In this document: one piece after another, positions 27,412 through 37,048 of the stretch
Layout: each line of letters starts with the position of its first letter
Position numbering within the stretch: the first letter of the stretch is position 1
Assembly (NCBI GenBank): GCA_013416485.1
Contig: JACCEO010000002.1
Location: 1 to 64,000, forward strand
DNA from: Alcaligenaceae bacterium
GTDB lineage: Bacteria > Pseudomonadota > Gammaproteobacteria > Burkholderiales > Burkholderiaceae_B
DNA: 64,000 nucleotides
Direction of reading: 5' to 3'
Translations under genes and position numbers: made by a program
Notes under the pieces: generated by a model
Told to the model about the DNA's origin: nothing
Database searches by the model: none
What the model saw: the letters and a program-made list of their open reading frames with translations, nothing else

Positions 27412-27519
27412 GAGTATGGGAGTGAGTTTTGAGCTTAAAAGATGCTATTGTCGCACACGTAAAATCGCAATAGCCCCAATTGAAAGGGGCCTATTACGAA
27501 CACCAGATGAATACAGACG

Positions 27520-28830
27520 TTATTGAACGCTTTTCTGGAAACGACTTAAAAGCTCGTTGCCGCGTTTGACCATATTTTCCAAACCGGCTTCGGGGGAGGT
27601 CTTACCACTGAAGATCATTTCCATTTCCGCATCTTCGATGTCACGAATTTGTGGCAAATACCCTAGGCGTATACCACGCGAATTTTCCGTAGTGGTGGCA
27701 TCTAGTTGTTTAACTGCGATATCAGCCCCTGTGTTTTGAGCATAAAAACCAGATTCTTGAGTCAGCATATATCCCGCCTTGGTAACAGGTACATAACCGG
27801 TTTCCTGATGCCATTGAGCCGATTTTTCAGGACTAGATAGGAATTTAAAAAACTTAGTGATGCCCAGGTAGACTTCAGGCGATTTTTTAGCAAATACCCA
27901 CAATGACGCGCCACCAATAATGGTGTTTTGTGGAGCACCTTGTATATCGTCATGATACGGCAGGCTAGAGGTACCGAATTCAAACTGACCAGTTTTGATA
28001 ATGTTAGCGCGGTTACCACTAGAGCCTGTGAACATGCCGCACTTACCACCAGTAAATAAACCATTGGGCGCATCGCCTCGACCGCCGTAGGTAAAGGTGC
28101 CGTCTTTGCTCATGCTGGCCAAGAAGGTCAAATGTTTGATGAAATCAGGTTTGTTGATTTCCAAACGGGCATCCAGGCCACCAAAACCATTATCCAAAGA
28201 CGCGTAGGGAATATTATGCCAAGCGCCGAAAGTTTCCAGCTGTATCCAGGCTGGCCACGATGTTGTATAACCGCACTCTAGGCCGGCTTCACGTAACTTC
28301 TTGCCAGCAGCGGCTACTTCATTCCAGGTTTTTGGTGGTACTTCTGGGTCCATACCTGCTTTTTTAAACGCATCTTTGTTGTAATACAGAACAGGTGTGG
28401 AACTGTTAAATGGCATGGATACTAATTTGCCGTCGGCAGATGAGTAATAACTGGCAACTGCGCCCAGGAAATCGGCAGGGTTAATAGGATCACCAGCCTT
28501 TTCAGACATTTCCTGTATGGGTTGTATTGCACCCTTAGCGTACATCATGGTAGCTGTGCCAACTTCAAATACTTGTAGTATGTCGGGTGCATTGCCAGCA
28601 CGAAACGCGGCAATACCAGCATTCATGGACTCCCCATAAGTCCCTTTATAGATTGCAGTAACCACGTAATCAGATTGAGTTTGATTGAATTCGCTGACTA
28701 ACGTATTAACACGTTCGCCTAGTGCGCCTTCCATGGAATGCCAGAATTGGATGTCGGTTGCGGCATGAGAGGTAGCTCCCATGCTGGCAATGATTCCTGT
28801 CAACGATAAAGCACATAATCTGGCTCGCAT
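27520..28830 (-). CDS. ugpB: sn-Glycerol-3-phosphate-binding periplasmic protein
   Basis: A 436-residue binding protein with signal peptide ending SHAAT. FWHSMEGALGERV, AFRAGNAPDILQVFEVGTATMM, PFNSSTPVLYYNKDAFKKAG and NAIIGGASLW-like NTIIGGASLWVF all match UgpB of E. coli closely. It captures glycerol-3-phosphate and glycerophosphodiesters for UgpAEC. In enterics this operon is phosphate-controlled; no clear Pho box is seen here, but a dyad (28932-28957) lies upstream. Confidence 0.95.
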   Translation of the reverse strand: MRARLCALSLTGIIASMGATSHAATDIQFWHSMEGALGERVNTLVSEFNQTQSDYVVTAIYKGTYGESMNAGIAAFRAGNAPDILQVFEVGTATMMYAKGAIQPIQEMSEKAGDPINPADFLGAVASYYSSADGKLVSMPFNSSTPVLYYNKDAFKKAGMDPEVPPKTWNEVAAAGKKLREAGLECGYTTSWPAWIQLETFGAWHNIPYASLDNGFGGLDARLEINKPDFIKHLTFLASMSKDGTFTYGGRGDAPNGLFTGGKCGMFTGSSGNRANIIKTGQFEFGTSSLPYHDDIQGAPQNTIIGGASLWVFAKKSPEVYLGITKFFKFLSSPEKSAQWHQETGYVPVTKAGYMLTQESGFYAQNTGADIAVKQLDATTTENSRGIRLGYLPQIRDIEDAEMEMIFSGKTSPEAGLENMVKRGNELLSRFQKSVQ

Positions 28831-28931
28831 AATGTGGTGGTCTCCTAGGTGAAAGGTTCTGACTTAAGACAGCCAGCAGGGTGGTTACAAAAACATTAAA
28901 CGTTAGTGTAGGACCTGTTTATGAATGCCAT

Positions 28932-28957
28932 ATGACTGTAACGAGATTTCCAGTCAT
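28932..28957. promoter_or_regulatory. Inverted repeat ATGACTG/CAGTCAT between ugpB and proC
   Basis: ATGACTG (28932-28938) and CAGTCAT (28951-28957) are exact complements 12 bp apart, followed by a TGAC/GTCA pair at 28965-28978. It lies about 100 bp upstream of ugpB and 50 bp upstream of proC, so it could be an operator for either. The protein that would bind is unknown. Confidence 0.4.
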
Positions 28958-29003
28958 GGGTCAATGACAATATCGTCATAGAAAATCGTACAATAGTCGA
29001 CTT

Positions 29004-29837
29004 ATGGCTAAAGAACTTACTATCGCATTCATAGGCGGGGGCAATATGGCGTCCGCATTGGCCTCTGGCCTAATAGGACGGCATTGCTCGGCAGACAATG
29101 TTCACGTTATCGACCCCGGTGCACCAGCCCTGGAGCATTGGCAACAGCAGGGTACTAGTGTCGCCCAGCACGCTGATGCCACATTGACAAAGCACAGGGT
29201 ATGGATATTTGCGGTAAAGCCGCAACACCTTAAACAGGCTGTCGCACAGTGCCTGCCTTATTTGCAGCCTGATACCTTGGTAATTAGCGTAGCAGCCGGT
29301 ATCTCGGCGGCTACCTTATCTGACTGGCTTAGTACGCCTGACCACCACTTTACTCGTTTAGTTAGGTGCATGCCAAATACTCCCGCCCTGATAGGCGCTG
29401 GTGCTAGCGGCTTAATGGCCTTGGACGGCGTTAATCCAGATGACCGCAAACTGGCGACCGAACTATTAGAGTCGGTAGGGCAGGTGGTCTGGGTCAATAG
29501 CGATTATGAAATTGATGTGGTCACGTCCTTGTCAGGCAGCGGTCCAGCTTATGTTTTCCTTTTCTTGGAAGCACTGATTGCTAGCGCCACACAACAAGGT
29601 TTAAGCGTACAGCAATCACGTCAGTTAGCCTTGGCTACATTAACAGGTGCTACTCAGTTGGCAACGCAGTCTCCTGACAGCATAGCTACACTGCGCGAAC
29701 GCGTAACGTCCAAAGGGGGTACTACTGCTGCTGCCCTAGATGTCTTCCAACAGCGCGATTTCACCTCGACCATAGACATGGCCATGAAAGCGGCCACGAA
29801 TCGCGCTGCACAACTTTCCCTAGAGTTTTCAAAATGA
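29004..29837 (+). CDS. proC: Pyrroline-5-carboxylate reductase
   Basis: A 277-residue ProC, which reduces pyrroline-5-carboxylate to proline with NAD(P)H. Seen are the Rossmann start FIGGGNMASALASGLI, RCMPNTPALIGAGASG (about 115-130) and the family signature LSGSGPAYVFLFLEAL with TSKGGTTAAALDVF near the end. Its stop overlaps the start of the next gene by four bases (ATGA). Confidence 0.96.
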   Translation: MAKELTIAFIGGGNMASALASGLIGRHCSADNVHVIDPGAPALEHWQQQGTSVAQHADATLTKHRVWIFAVKPQHLKQAVAQCLPYLQPDTLVISVAAGISAATLSDWLSTPDHHFTRLVRCMPNTPALIGAGASGLMALDGVNPDDRKLATELLESVGQVVWVNSDYEIDVVTSLSGSGPAYVFLFLEALIASATQQGLSVQQSRQLALATLTGATQLATQSPDSIATLRERVTSKGGTTAAALDVFQQRDFTSTIDMAMKAATNRAAQLSLEFSK

Positions 29838-30418
29838 CACAGCAGCAAAATCACGCTGGGAAAACCATTACACGTTTTGTTCCCATGACGGCAATGCAAT
29901 TTTCGCTGGCCGTACTGTTAATGGCCGCCATAGTAGTTGCCTCGAATATTTTGGTGCAATACCCCATCAACCGCTGGCTGACCTGGGGTGCTATTTCCTA
30001 TCCCATCGCTTTTTTGGTGGCTGACTTGCTGAATCGCCGATTCGGCCCTAGCGCAGCACGCAAAGTCGCTTATGTTGGTTTTGTATCTGCCCTGATCGTT
30101 TCTGTCTGGGTGGCTACGCCACGTATTGCGATTGCATCTGGCTTGGCTTTTTTAACAGCTCAACTTGTTGATATTTATGTATTTGACCGTTTACGCAATC
30201 AATCTTGGTGGCGGGCGCCGCTATTAGGCGGCGTAGCGGGTGCCACATTAGATACCTTTGTTTTCTTTAGTGTGGCCTTTGTCGGTACTGGTGTGTTGTG
30301 GCCTGCATTATTAGTCGGCGACCTTGCAGTGAAACTGGTTGTTAATACTACAATGTTGGCTCCGTTTCGCGCTTTGATGTGGAACTTAGGTAAACCCACA
30401 AATACAATAAAAACGTAA
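29834..30418 (+). CDS. yhhQ: Queuosine precursor transporter (YhhQ/VUT family)
   Basis: A 194-residue membrane protein with about six helices. AISYPIAFLVADLLNRRFG and FLTAQLVDIYVFDRLRNQSWWRAPLLG match the VUT/YhhQ family, which imports queuosine precursors (preQ0/preQ1) for tRNA modification. It is translationally coupled to proC by a four-base overlap; there is no known functional link between the two. Confidence 0.9.
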   Translation: MTQQQNHAGKTITRFVPMTAMQFSLAVLLMAAIVVASNILVQYPINRWLTWGAISYPIAFLVADLLNRRFGPSAARKVAYVGFVSALIVSVWVATPRIAIASGLAFLTAQLVDIYVFDRLRNQSWWRAPLLGGVAGATLDTFVFFSVAFVGTGVLWPALLVGDLAVKLVVNTTMLAPFRALMWNLGKPTNTIKT

Positions 30419-30512
30419 AAAATAACCGGATGTAAGGGCTTATCCGTAGTGACATCTGGGCTGGCAATTGTCAGAATACGTTTGCCGTTCAAGGCGGAAG
30501 CCCAACATCATG

Positions 30513-30566
30513 GCTTGCCGTAAATTTCACAAGGTGAACCCAATCCGGGTCCCCTTCACGGCAAGC
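30513..30566 (+). promoter_or_regulatory. Three-way-junction leader RNA of livK (second copy)
   Basis: An outer 9-bp stem GCTTGCCGT (30513-30521) / ACGGCAAGC (30558-30566) encloses two small stems: TTCAC (30526-30530) / GTGAA (30534-30538) and CCC (30539-30541) / GGG (30547-30549). It ends 20 bases before the livK start, just ahead of its ribosome site. The compact junction looks like a structured regulatory RNA. I recall a livK RNA motif described in other bacteria but cannot say that this is the same. Confidence 0.5.
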
Positions 30567-30586
30567 TCTACCGGAGACAAACCAGC

Positions 30587-31711
30587 ATGACTTTTATAAA
30601 ACGTGCAACACCACTGGCTTTAGCATTAGGTGCTATGGCTATCGCCAGCAGCGTTTACGCAGCTGACACCATAAAAATCGGTATACCCCAGCCCATGACG
30701 GGTCCTGCTACTCAATATGGCGATCAAATACAGGCAGGTGCCTTGACTGCGATAGACGCCATCAACGCTGCCGGCGGGATCAACGGTAAAAAATTAGAAC
30801 CACTACTTATTGATGATGGCTGTGAGCCTAAGCAGGCTGTTCCTGCAGCTAACCGCGTCATTAACTCTGGTGCTAAATTTGCTGTTGCACACGCATGTTC
30901 AGGCACTACTGTGCCTGCGGTTAACGTCTACGAACAGGAAGGCATAGTCGCTATTACTCCGGGTGCTACATCGCCACTGGTCACTGACACCATCAAACCC
31001 CATTACTTCTTCCGCACCATAGGTCGCGATGACCAACAAGGTCCTTTTGCCGCCGACTACATCATTAAGCAACTCAAGCCTAAAACCGTCGCCATTTTGC
31101 ACGATAAGCAAACCTACGGCAGTGGCGTGGCATCTCAGGTACGCGATAGCCTGGCAAAAGACGATACGCTAAAGATCTCTTTGTTTGAAGGGATTAACGT
31201 TGGCGACAGCGATTACTCTGCAGTAATCACTAAGCTCAAGGGCTTGAATGCTGATCTGATCTATTTTGGTGGTTATCACGCGGAATTGGGCCTGTTACTG
31301 CGTCAAGCACGTGAACAAGGCTTGACCACCCAGTTTATGGGTCCTGAAGGCGTTGCCAACCAAGACCTGGTAGCTATTGCTGGTCCTGCTATTGAAGGTT
31401 TGCTAGTTACTTTGCCTGCTGACTTCACCAAAGTACCTGCCAACAAAGGCATACTTGAAGAGTTCACTAAGTACAAACGCAGCCCTGATGGCGCGTTTAC
31501 CTTCCCTGCATACTCAGCTGTGCAAATCCTGACAGACAGTATCAAAGCAGTAGGCGAAGATCCCGCCAAAGTTGCTGATTACATGCACAACAATGCATTT
31601 GATACCGGTATCGGTAAAGTCGAATACGATGCCAAAGGTGACTTGAAAGCTTTCGAGTTCGCTGTTTTCAAATGGGACAAAGCCGGCGCTATGGAACAAC
31701 TTAAGTTCTAG
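30587..31711 (+). CDS. livK: Branched-chain amino acid ABC transporter, substrate-binding protein
   Basis: A 374-residue periplasmic binding protein. Signal peptide ends SSVYA; the mature protein begins ADTIKIGIPQPMTGPATQYG. Blocks RTIGRDDQQGPFAADYI and GINVGDSDYSAVITKLKG are shared with the copy at 23331. It binds leucine, isoleucine, valine or a related amino acid and feeds LivHMGF encoded next. CCGGAGA precedes the ATG. A terminator-like hairpin after it probably lowers expression of the membrane genes. Confidence 0.94.
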   Translation: MTFIKRATPLALALGAMAIASSVYAADTIKIGIPQPMTGPATQYGDQIQAGALTAIDAINAAGGINGKKLEPLLIDDGCEPKQAVPAANRVINSGAKFAVAHACSGTTVPAVNVYEQEGIVAITPGATSPLVTDTIKPHYFFRTIGRDDQQGPFAADYIIKQLKPKTVAILHDKQTYGSGVASQVRDSLAKDDTLKISLFEGINVGDSDYSAVITKLKGLNADLIYFGGYHAELGLLLRQAREQGLTTQFMGPEGVANQDLVAIAGPAIEGLLVTLPADFTKVPANKGILEEFTKYKRSPDGAFTFPAYSAVQILTDSIKAVGEDPAKVADYMHNNAFDTGIGKVEYDAKGDLKAFEFAVFKWDKAGAMEQLKF

Positions 31712-31725
31712 GCTCCCTGCGTCCT

Positions 31726-31760
31726 GACTCCAGTTCCTGCGGGAACTGGGGTCTTTCTTT
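31726..31760 (+). terminator. Terminator-like hairpin between livK and livH
   Basis: GACTCCAGTTCC (31726-31737) pairs with GGAACTGGGGTC (31742-31753), one T-G pair, followed by a T-rich run. Because livH starts 60 bases later in the same direction, this probably acts as a partial terminator. Confidence 0.75.
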
Positions 31761-31818
31761 CTTTCCCGGTCGGTAAGTTGTCTAAAAACCAGGCCGACCT
31801 AACGGAATATCCGGTTTT

Positions 31819-32745
31819 ATGTCTGAGCTAATCCCTGAACTTACGCAACAGCTGTTTAATGGCTTGTCGCTTGGCGCCATTTATGCGCTTATTGCTATAG
31901 GCTATACCATGGTGTATGGCATTATTGGCATGATTAACTTCGCCCACGGCGAAATTTACATGATAGGGGCCTATGTTGGCCTAGTGACTTTGTCTGCAAT
32001 AGGCGTCAATAGCGGCTTACCTTTGCCCGTCATTATCCTTATCATGCTGATCGTTGCCGTTCTGGTCACGGGTGTTTATGGTTATGCCATAGAAAAAGTT
32101 GCTTACTCCCCCTTGCGTGGCGGACCACGTCTGGTTCCCCTGATATCTGCAATTGGTATGTCTATTTTCCTGCAGAACTGGGTTGCTATCGGGCAAGGTG
32201 CACGCGATATGGCGGTACCTGCACTGGTGACGGGCTCGGTAAAGTTTCAGCTAGGATCTGACTTCGTGGTTACTGCGCCGTATTCACGCATCATGATCAT
32301 CTTAGTCACTGTCGTTCTCATGATAGGGCTATCACTATTTATTAAATATTCCCGTATAGGCCGCGCATCGCGAGCTTGCTCGCAAGACTTGCGCATGGCC
32401 AATCTGCTGGGCATAGATACCAATAAAATCATTTCCTTTACGTTCATTATCGGCGCTATGCTGGCTGCAGTTGGCGGTGTATTGATCGCTTTGGCCATAG
32501 GTAAGCTCAATCCTTTTATAGGCTTTATTGCAGGTATCAAAGCCTTTACTGCCGCTGTTTTAGGCGGCATAGGTAGCATTCCTGGCGCCATGTTAGGTGG
32601 TGTACTGCTTGGCTTGGCTGAAACGTTTGCAGCGGCTTATATTTCGTCTCAATACAAAGACATTGTGGCGTTTGGACTACTGGTATTTATTTTACTGTTC
32701 CGCCCAACCGGCCTGCTGGGTAAACCCGAAGTGGAAAAAGTGTAA
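31819..32745 (+). CDS. livH: Branched-chain amino acid ABC transporter, permease LivH
   Basis: A 308-residue permease with about eight helices. [23 protein letters not shown] (about residues 22-44) and [20 protein letters not shown] are typical of LivH. With LivM it forms the channel. Its stop codon and the livM ATG share one base (TAATG). Confidence 0.95.
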   Translation: MSELIPELTQQLFNGLSLGAIYALIAIGYTMVYGIIGMINFAHGEIYMIGAYVGLVTLSAIGVNSGLPLPVIILIMLIVAVLVTGVYGYAIEKVAYSPLRGGPRLVPLISAIGMSIFLQNWVAIGQGARDMAVPALVTGSVKFQLGSDFVVTAPYSRIMIILVTVVLMIGLSLFIKYSRIGRASRACSQDLRMANLLGIDTNKIISFTFIIGAMLAAVGGVLIALAIGKLNPFIGFIAGIKAFTAAVLGGIGSIPGAMLGGVLLGLAETFAAAYISSQYKDIVAFGLLVFILLFRPTGLLGKPEVEKV

Positions 32746-33974
32746 TGGGTAACAATATCAAAAACGCCTTTATGGCGGCCATTATGGCCGGCGTCATTAT
32801 TGCGCCCATCTTTGGCTTACAGATCGTTCGCGTGGGCATGGTAACCACCTTGCGACCCGAATGGGACATGATTATTTACGGCATGGGCATAGTCTTTGTC
32901 TTTCAACTGATCATTCGCCCGTTTGTCAGCCAGCTACTTACCAAACAAACTAAAAAAGTTAGCCTGCCCACCTTGAATGACAAGTCCAGGAAAGGCCTAA
33001 TCTTTTTATTGATTGCTATTGCACTAATTTTTCCTTTCTTTACTGGCAGGGCGCAAGTGGATATCGCCACCCTGGTATTGATTTACGTCATGCTGGGACT
33101 GGGGCTAAATATTGTTGTCGGTTTTGCCGGCTTGCTGGATCTGGGCTTTGTCGGTTTCTATGCCGTTGGCGCCTACACCTATGCTTTGCTGTATCACTGG
33201 GCAGGCTGGGGGTTTTGGGAGTCATTGCCACTGGCCGGTGGTGTTGCCGCTTTATTTGGTTATTTACTGGGTTTCCCCGTGTTGCGACTCCGTGGCGATT
33301 ACCTAGCCATCGTAACGCTAGGTTTTGGTGAAATCATACGTTTATTGCTTATTAATCTATATGATTTTACTGGTGGCCCCGATGGTATTTCCGGTATTCC
33401 CAAACCTACCGTGTTTGGCTACCCCTTGATGCGTCGCGCCCCTGAAGGTCAAACCACCTTCCATGAACTCATGGGCTGGCAGTTTGCCAATCAAGACGTC
33501 ATTATTTACTTGTACTTAATGGCCTTGGTTCTCGCTTTATTAACCTTATATGTTTCGTCACGTGTAATACGCATGCCTATAGGACGTGCTTGGGAAGCTT
33601 TACGCGAAGACGAAATCGCTTGCCGTTCGTTGGGTTTGAACCCTACGAATATCAAACTCTCTGCTTTCACTATGGGTGCTATGTTTGCCGGTTTTGGTGG
33701 AGCATTTTTTGCAGCACGTCAAGGCTTAGTCAACCCGGAATCATTCACCTTTATGGAGTCAGCACTTATTCTGGCTATCGTGGTGCTAGGTGGCATGGGG
33801 TCCCAGGTAGGGGTCATACTTGCAGCCATAGTGCTTACAGTCGTACCTGAAATTGCACGTCAGTTTGCCGAATATCGCATGCTGATTTTCGGTCTGGTCA
33901 TGGTACTAATGATGATGTGGCGTCCTCAAGGGCTGCTGCCGGTTAAACGTCCACAGGTGGAGTTAAAAGCATGA
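32745..33974 (+). CDS. livM: Branched-chain amino acid ABC transporter, permease LivM
   Basis: A 409-residue permease, longer than LivH because of an N-terminal extension with extra helices, as usual in proteobacterial Liv[27 protein letters not shown] and [20 protein letters not shown] are family blocks. Overlaps livH by one base and livG by four. Confidence 0.95.
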   Translation: MGNNIKNAFMAAIMAGVIIAPIFGLQIVRVGMVTTLRPEWDMIIYGMGIVFVFQLIIRPFVSQLLTKQTKKVSLPTLNDKSRKGLIFLLIAIALIFPFFTGRAQVDIATLVLIYVMLGLGLNIVVGFAGLLDLGFVGFYAVGAYTYALLYHWAGWGFWESLPLAGGVAALFGYLLGFPVLRLRGDYLAIVTLGFGEIIRLLLINLYDFTGGPDGISGIPKPTVFGYPLMRRAPEGQTTFHELMGWQFANQDVIIYLYLMALVLALLTLYVSSRVIRMPIGRAWEALREDEIACRSLGLNPTNIKLSAFTMGAMFAGFGGAFFAARQGLVNPESFTFMESALILAIVVLGGMGSQVGVILAAIVLTVVPEIARQFAEYRMLIFGLVMVLMMMWRPQGLLPVKRPQVELKA

Positions 33975-34738
33975 GCGACGTTTTATTACAGGTAACAGGC
34001 CTTACCATGCGTTTTGGTGGTTTACTGGCTGTCGATGAAGTTACATTCGATGTAAAAAAAGATGAAGTCTTTGCCATCATTGGCCCCAATGGGGCAGGTA
34101 AAACTACGGTATTTAACTGTGTAGGTGGGTTTTATAAACCGGCATCCGGGGTCATCACTATGGACGGCCAACCTATACACGGTTTGCCCAGTCATAAGGT
34201 TGCCCGTCATGGTTTAGTGCGTACATTTCAAAACGTGCGCCTGTTCAAAAGCCTAACTGTGCTTGAAAACCTGCTAGTAGCACAACACACGCATATCCAA
34301 ACAGGTTTGCTCCAGGGCTTACTAAAAACCCCATCCTATCGTAGATCTGAGCAGCAAGCTCAGGAAACAGCAGCACAATGGCTGGATTTCATGGACATAC
34401 GCCAGTATGCCAATCGCGAAGCCGGTAACCTGGCTTATGGCCACCAGCGTCGTCTGGAAATTGCGCGCTGCATGATCACAAAACCACGTTTGCTTATGCT
34501 GGACGAACCTGCGGCAGGTTTGAACCCTCAAGAAAAGCACGAGCTGCAACTGCTTATTGACCAGTTACGCCGGGAGTTCGATGTGGCTGTACTTCTTATC
34601 GAACATGACATGAGCCTGGTCATGGGGGTATCGGATCGCATCATGGTTATGGAACATGGTAAACCTATTACCACAGGCTTACCCGAAGAGGTCCGGAATG
34701 ATCCTCGTGTAATCAAAGCCTATCTGGGGGAAGAATAA
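33971..34738 (+). CDS. livG: Branched-chain amino acid ABC transporter, ATPase LivG
   Basis: A 255-residue ABC ATPase with Walker [23 protein letters not shown] signature region and Walker [13 protein letters not shown]. The C-terminal extension after the H-loop ([14 protein letters not shown]) is typical of LivG. Overlaps livM by ATGA. Confidence 0.95.
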   Translation: MSDVLLQVTGLTMRFGGLLAVDEVTFDVKKDEVFAIIGPNGAGKTTVFNCVGGFYKPASGVITMDGQPIHGLPSHKVARHGLVRTFQNVRLFKSLTVLENLLVAQHTHIQTGLLQGLLKTPSYRRSEQQAQETAAQWLDFMDIRQYANREAGNLAYGHQRRLEIARCMITKPRLLMLDEPAAGLNPQEKHELQLLIDQLRREFDVAVLLIEHDMSLVMGVSDRIMVMEHGKPITTGLPEEVRNDPRVIKAYLGEE

Positions 34739-35440
34739 GTGCTTAAGCTTCAAAATGTGCACACCTATTACGGTGCAATCCAGGCACTTAACGATGTTAC
34801 TGTCGAGGTCAACGAGGGTGAAATCGTCACCTTGATAGGGGCCAATGGTGCAGGTAAAACCACCTTGCTAATGACCGTGTGTGGCTCACCACGTGCCGCC
34901 CAAGGCGATATCATTTTTCAAGATGAAAATATTACCCATGCCAGCACTCATAGCATTATGCGACGAGGTATCGCTATTTCACCCGAAGGGCGACGGGTTT
35001 TTCCTGATCTAACCGTTTCTGAAAACCTGAAAATGGGTGGTTTTTTCTTGAAATCTCAAGAAATTGATGCCGGTTTAGAACACATCTATCAGCTATTTCC
35101 CAGGCTTAAAGAACGCTCTAATCAGCGTGCAGGCACGATGTCGGGCGGCGAGCAACAAATGCTGGCTATAGGCCGAGCATTAATGACACGTCCTAAATTA
35201 CTGCTGCTTGATGAACCCACTCTAGGCTTAGCACCGTTAATTATTGCGCAAATCTTCGATATTATTCGCACCATACGCGACGAAGGCGTAACGGTATTTC
35301 TTGTTGAGCAAAACGCAAACAAGGCACTACAAGTTGCCGACCGTGGTTATGTCTTGGAAACCGGTAAAGTGGTATTAGCAGATACCGGCGCCAACTTGTT
35401 GGTCAATGACGAAGTGCGCAAAGCCTATTTAGGGGCCTAA
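34739..35440 (+). CDS. livF: Branched-chain amino acid ABC transporter, ATPase LivF
   Basis: A 233-residue ABC ATPase starting at GTG 34739 immediately after the livG stop. Walker A GANGAGKTT, signature MSGGEQQMLAIGR, Walker B LLLLDEPTLGL, and VFLVEQNANKAL at the H-loop. End of the liv operon; a long stem (35470-35510) follows. Confidence 0.95.
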   Translation: MLKLQNVHTYYGAIQALNDVTVEVNEGEIVTLIGANGAGKTTLLMTVCGSPRAAQGDIIFQDENITHASTHSIMRRGIAISPEGRRVFPDLTVSENLKMGGFFLKSQEIDAGLEHIYQLFPRLKERSNQRAGTMSGGEQQMLAIGRALMTRPKLLLLDEPTLGLAPLIIAQIFDIIRTIRDEGVTVFLVEQNANKALQVADRGYVLETGKVVLADTGANLLVNDEVRKAYLGA

Positions 35441-35469
35441 ACCAGCATACCTGCTACATAAAGCCATAT

Positions 35470-35510
35470 ACCTTGGTTTTAACGATAATTCCGGCGTATA
35501 AAACCAAGGT
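35470..35510. terminator. 12-bp stem between converging livF and GST genes
   Basis: ACCTTGGTTTTA (35470-35481) is the exact reverse complement of TAAAACCAAGGT (35499-35510), with a 17-base loop. The T/A runs are inside the stem rather than after it, so termination is likely but not textbook. Confidence 0.6.
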
Positions 35511-35532
35511 GCACTTATTTACTAAGTGGCAG

Positions 35533-36144
35533 CTACACCGATAATCCTTCTTCTTTCAATGCTGCTTGCACACCACTATCGGCTTCGATACGAGCATAAA
35601 AAGACTGTAGGTTTTCCATCGCAGACAAGTCTATGTCTTTGGCTCTGGCCCAACGCAACAATGTGTACAAATACGGGTCAACCAGGCTACGGGTACCTGC
35701 TACCCAGCGCTTGCCTTCAAGCTGAGTATTAACCACATTAAACAGTGTTAATAAACGAGCGGTTATCGCATCAATAAGCTGTTGCTGGCCATCTGGGTTT
35801 TGAACATACCCTTGAACACCAAAGATCAAGGCAAAATTACGATGCAAATCGGCATTGCAAAAGGCTAACCAGCGACGAACGTCGGCGCGTTGCTGTACGT
35901 TTTGGGGCAGCAAGTCTGCTTCAGGATTAAGATCAGCTAGGTATTCTAGGATTGCGGAACTTTGAGTAAGAACAAAGTCACCATCTACTAATACTGGCAC
36001 CGACCCTATCGGGTTAAGGGCTAAGAAATCGGGGTTTTTTAATTGCTCGCGTGCCATTTTATGAAGTTCATAAGGCTTGCCTATCCATTCAAGGACGATG
36101 TGCGTAGCAAGCGGGCATGCACCAGGAAGATAATATAATTTCAT
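35533..36144 (-). CDS. Beta-class glutathione S-transferase
   Basis: A 203-residue GST. The N-terminal thioredoxin-like domain begins MKLYYLPGAC, with Cys at residue 10, the hallmark of bacterial beta-class enzymes that bind glutathione through it. NPIGSVPVLVDG (cis-Pro) and LTQSSAILEYLADL complete the glutathione site; the helical C-terminal domain follows from about residue 85. It conjugates glutathione to electrophiles; the substrate is unknown. Confidence 0.92.
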   Translation of the reverse strand: MKLYYLPGACPLATHIVLEWIGKPYELHKMAREQLKNPDFLALNPIGSVPVLVDGDFVLTQSSAILEYLADLNPEADLLPQNVQQRADVRRWLAFCNADLHRNFALIFGVQGYVQNPDGQQQLIDAITARLLTLFNVVNTQLEGKRWVAGTRSLVDPYLYTLLRWARAKDIDLSAMENLQSFYARIEADSGVQAALKEEGLSV

Positions 36145-36238
36145 ATGGCCTCTGTAAGTTAACTACTAAGACTACATCTGTTATTGTATTTTAATTACCT
36201 ATTAACCAGCAGTCATTTTTTGCTACATATACGGTGCC

Positions 36239-37021
36239 ATGTCTACATTATTAACGACTCCCAATTTTTCATTAGCAGGCAAACTGGCTTTGATCACTGG
36301 TTCTACTCAGGGCTTGGGTCGGGAAATTGCTCAGGCTTATGCTGCCAGCGGTGCCAGCGTCATTATCAATGGCCGGGATCAGGCTAGGGTAGACAACGTT
36401 GTGCAGTACATACGAGAACAAGGTGGTCAAGCTTATTCCTGGGTTAATGACATCAGTCAGTTAGTTGAAACAGAAACGGCATTTGTCGCGCTATGTGAAC
36501 AACTGGGGGCTCCCGATATCTTGGTCAATAATGTCGGTATACGCATACGCAAGTCCCTATCAGAGGCCAGTTTGAACGACATCCTGGAACTCATTAATGT
36601 GGATTTAATGGCCAGCGTACAGTTGTCACGCTTAGCGGCCAATGCAATGGTCTATAAAGCCCAACCTGGGCGCATCCTGACCATGACGTCAATTGCTGGT
36701 GGACTGGCTAGGGCAGGGGATGCTATTTACCCTATTGCTAAACAAGGGCTGGCAGGTATGATCAGGGCACTTGCCGTTGAGTACGGCCCATATGGCATAA
36801 CCAGTAATGGCATAGCGCCTGGCACATTTGCTACTGAAACCAACCTGGAACTGTCACTAGACCCAATCAAAGGTCCTGTAGTCGTTGGGCGCAATCCCAT
36901 GTCGCGCTGGGGACAACCCCATGAAATTACTGGTGCAGCGGTTTTCCTGGCATCGTCCAGCGCTGCGTATGTGAACGGCCATATACTAGTTGTAGATGGC
37001 GGTTTTTCCATCACCTTTTAA
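36239..37021 (+). CDS. Short-chain dehydrogenase/reductase
   Basis: A 260-residue classical SDR. NAD(P)-binding TGSTQGLG (about 20-27), NNVG (about 97), catalytic Ser in MTSIAG, and Y-x3-K in YPIAK (about 163). The middle TGGR-like INGRD after strand two favours NADP. Closest by look to gluconate 5-dehydrogenase/FabG-like enzymes, but the substrate cannot be set. It precedes the Epd/GAPDH-like gene by 27 bp and is likely co-transcribed. Confidence 0.85.
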   Translation: MSTLLTTPNFSLAGKLALITGSTQGLGREIAQAYAASGASVIINGRDQARVDNVVQYIREQGGQAYSWVNDISQLVETETAFVALCEQLGAPDILVNNVGIRIRKSLSEASLNDILELINVDLMASVQLSRLAANAMVYKAQPGRILTMTSIAGGLARAGDAIYPIAKQGLAGMIRALAVEYGPYGITSNGIAPGTFATETNLELSLDPIKGPVVVGRNPMSRWGQPHEITGAAVFLASSSAAYVNGHILVVDGGFSITF

Positions 37022-37048
37022 CTCTTATTTATCAACCTAGGTATTTGC

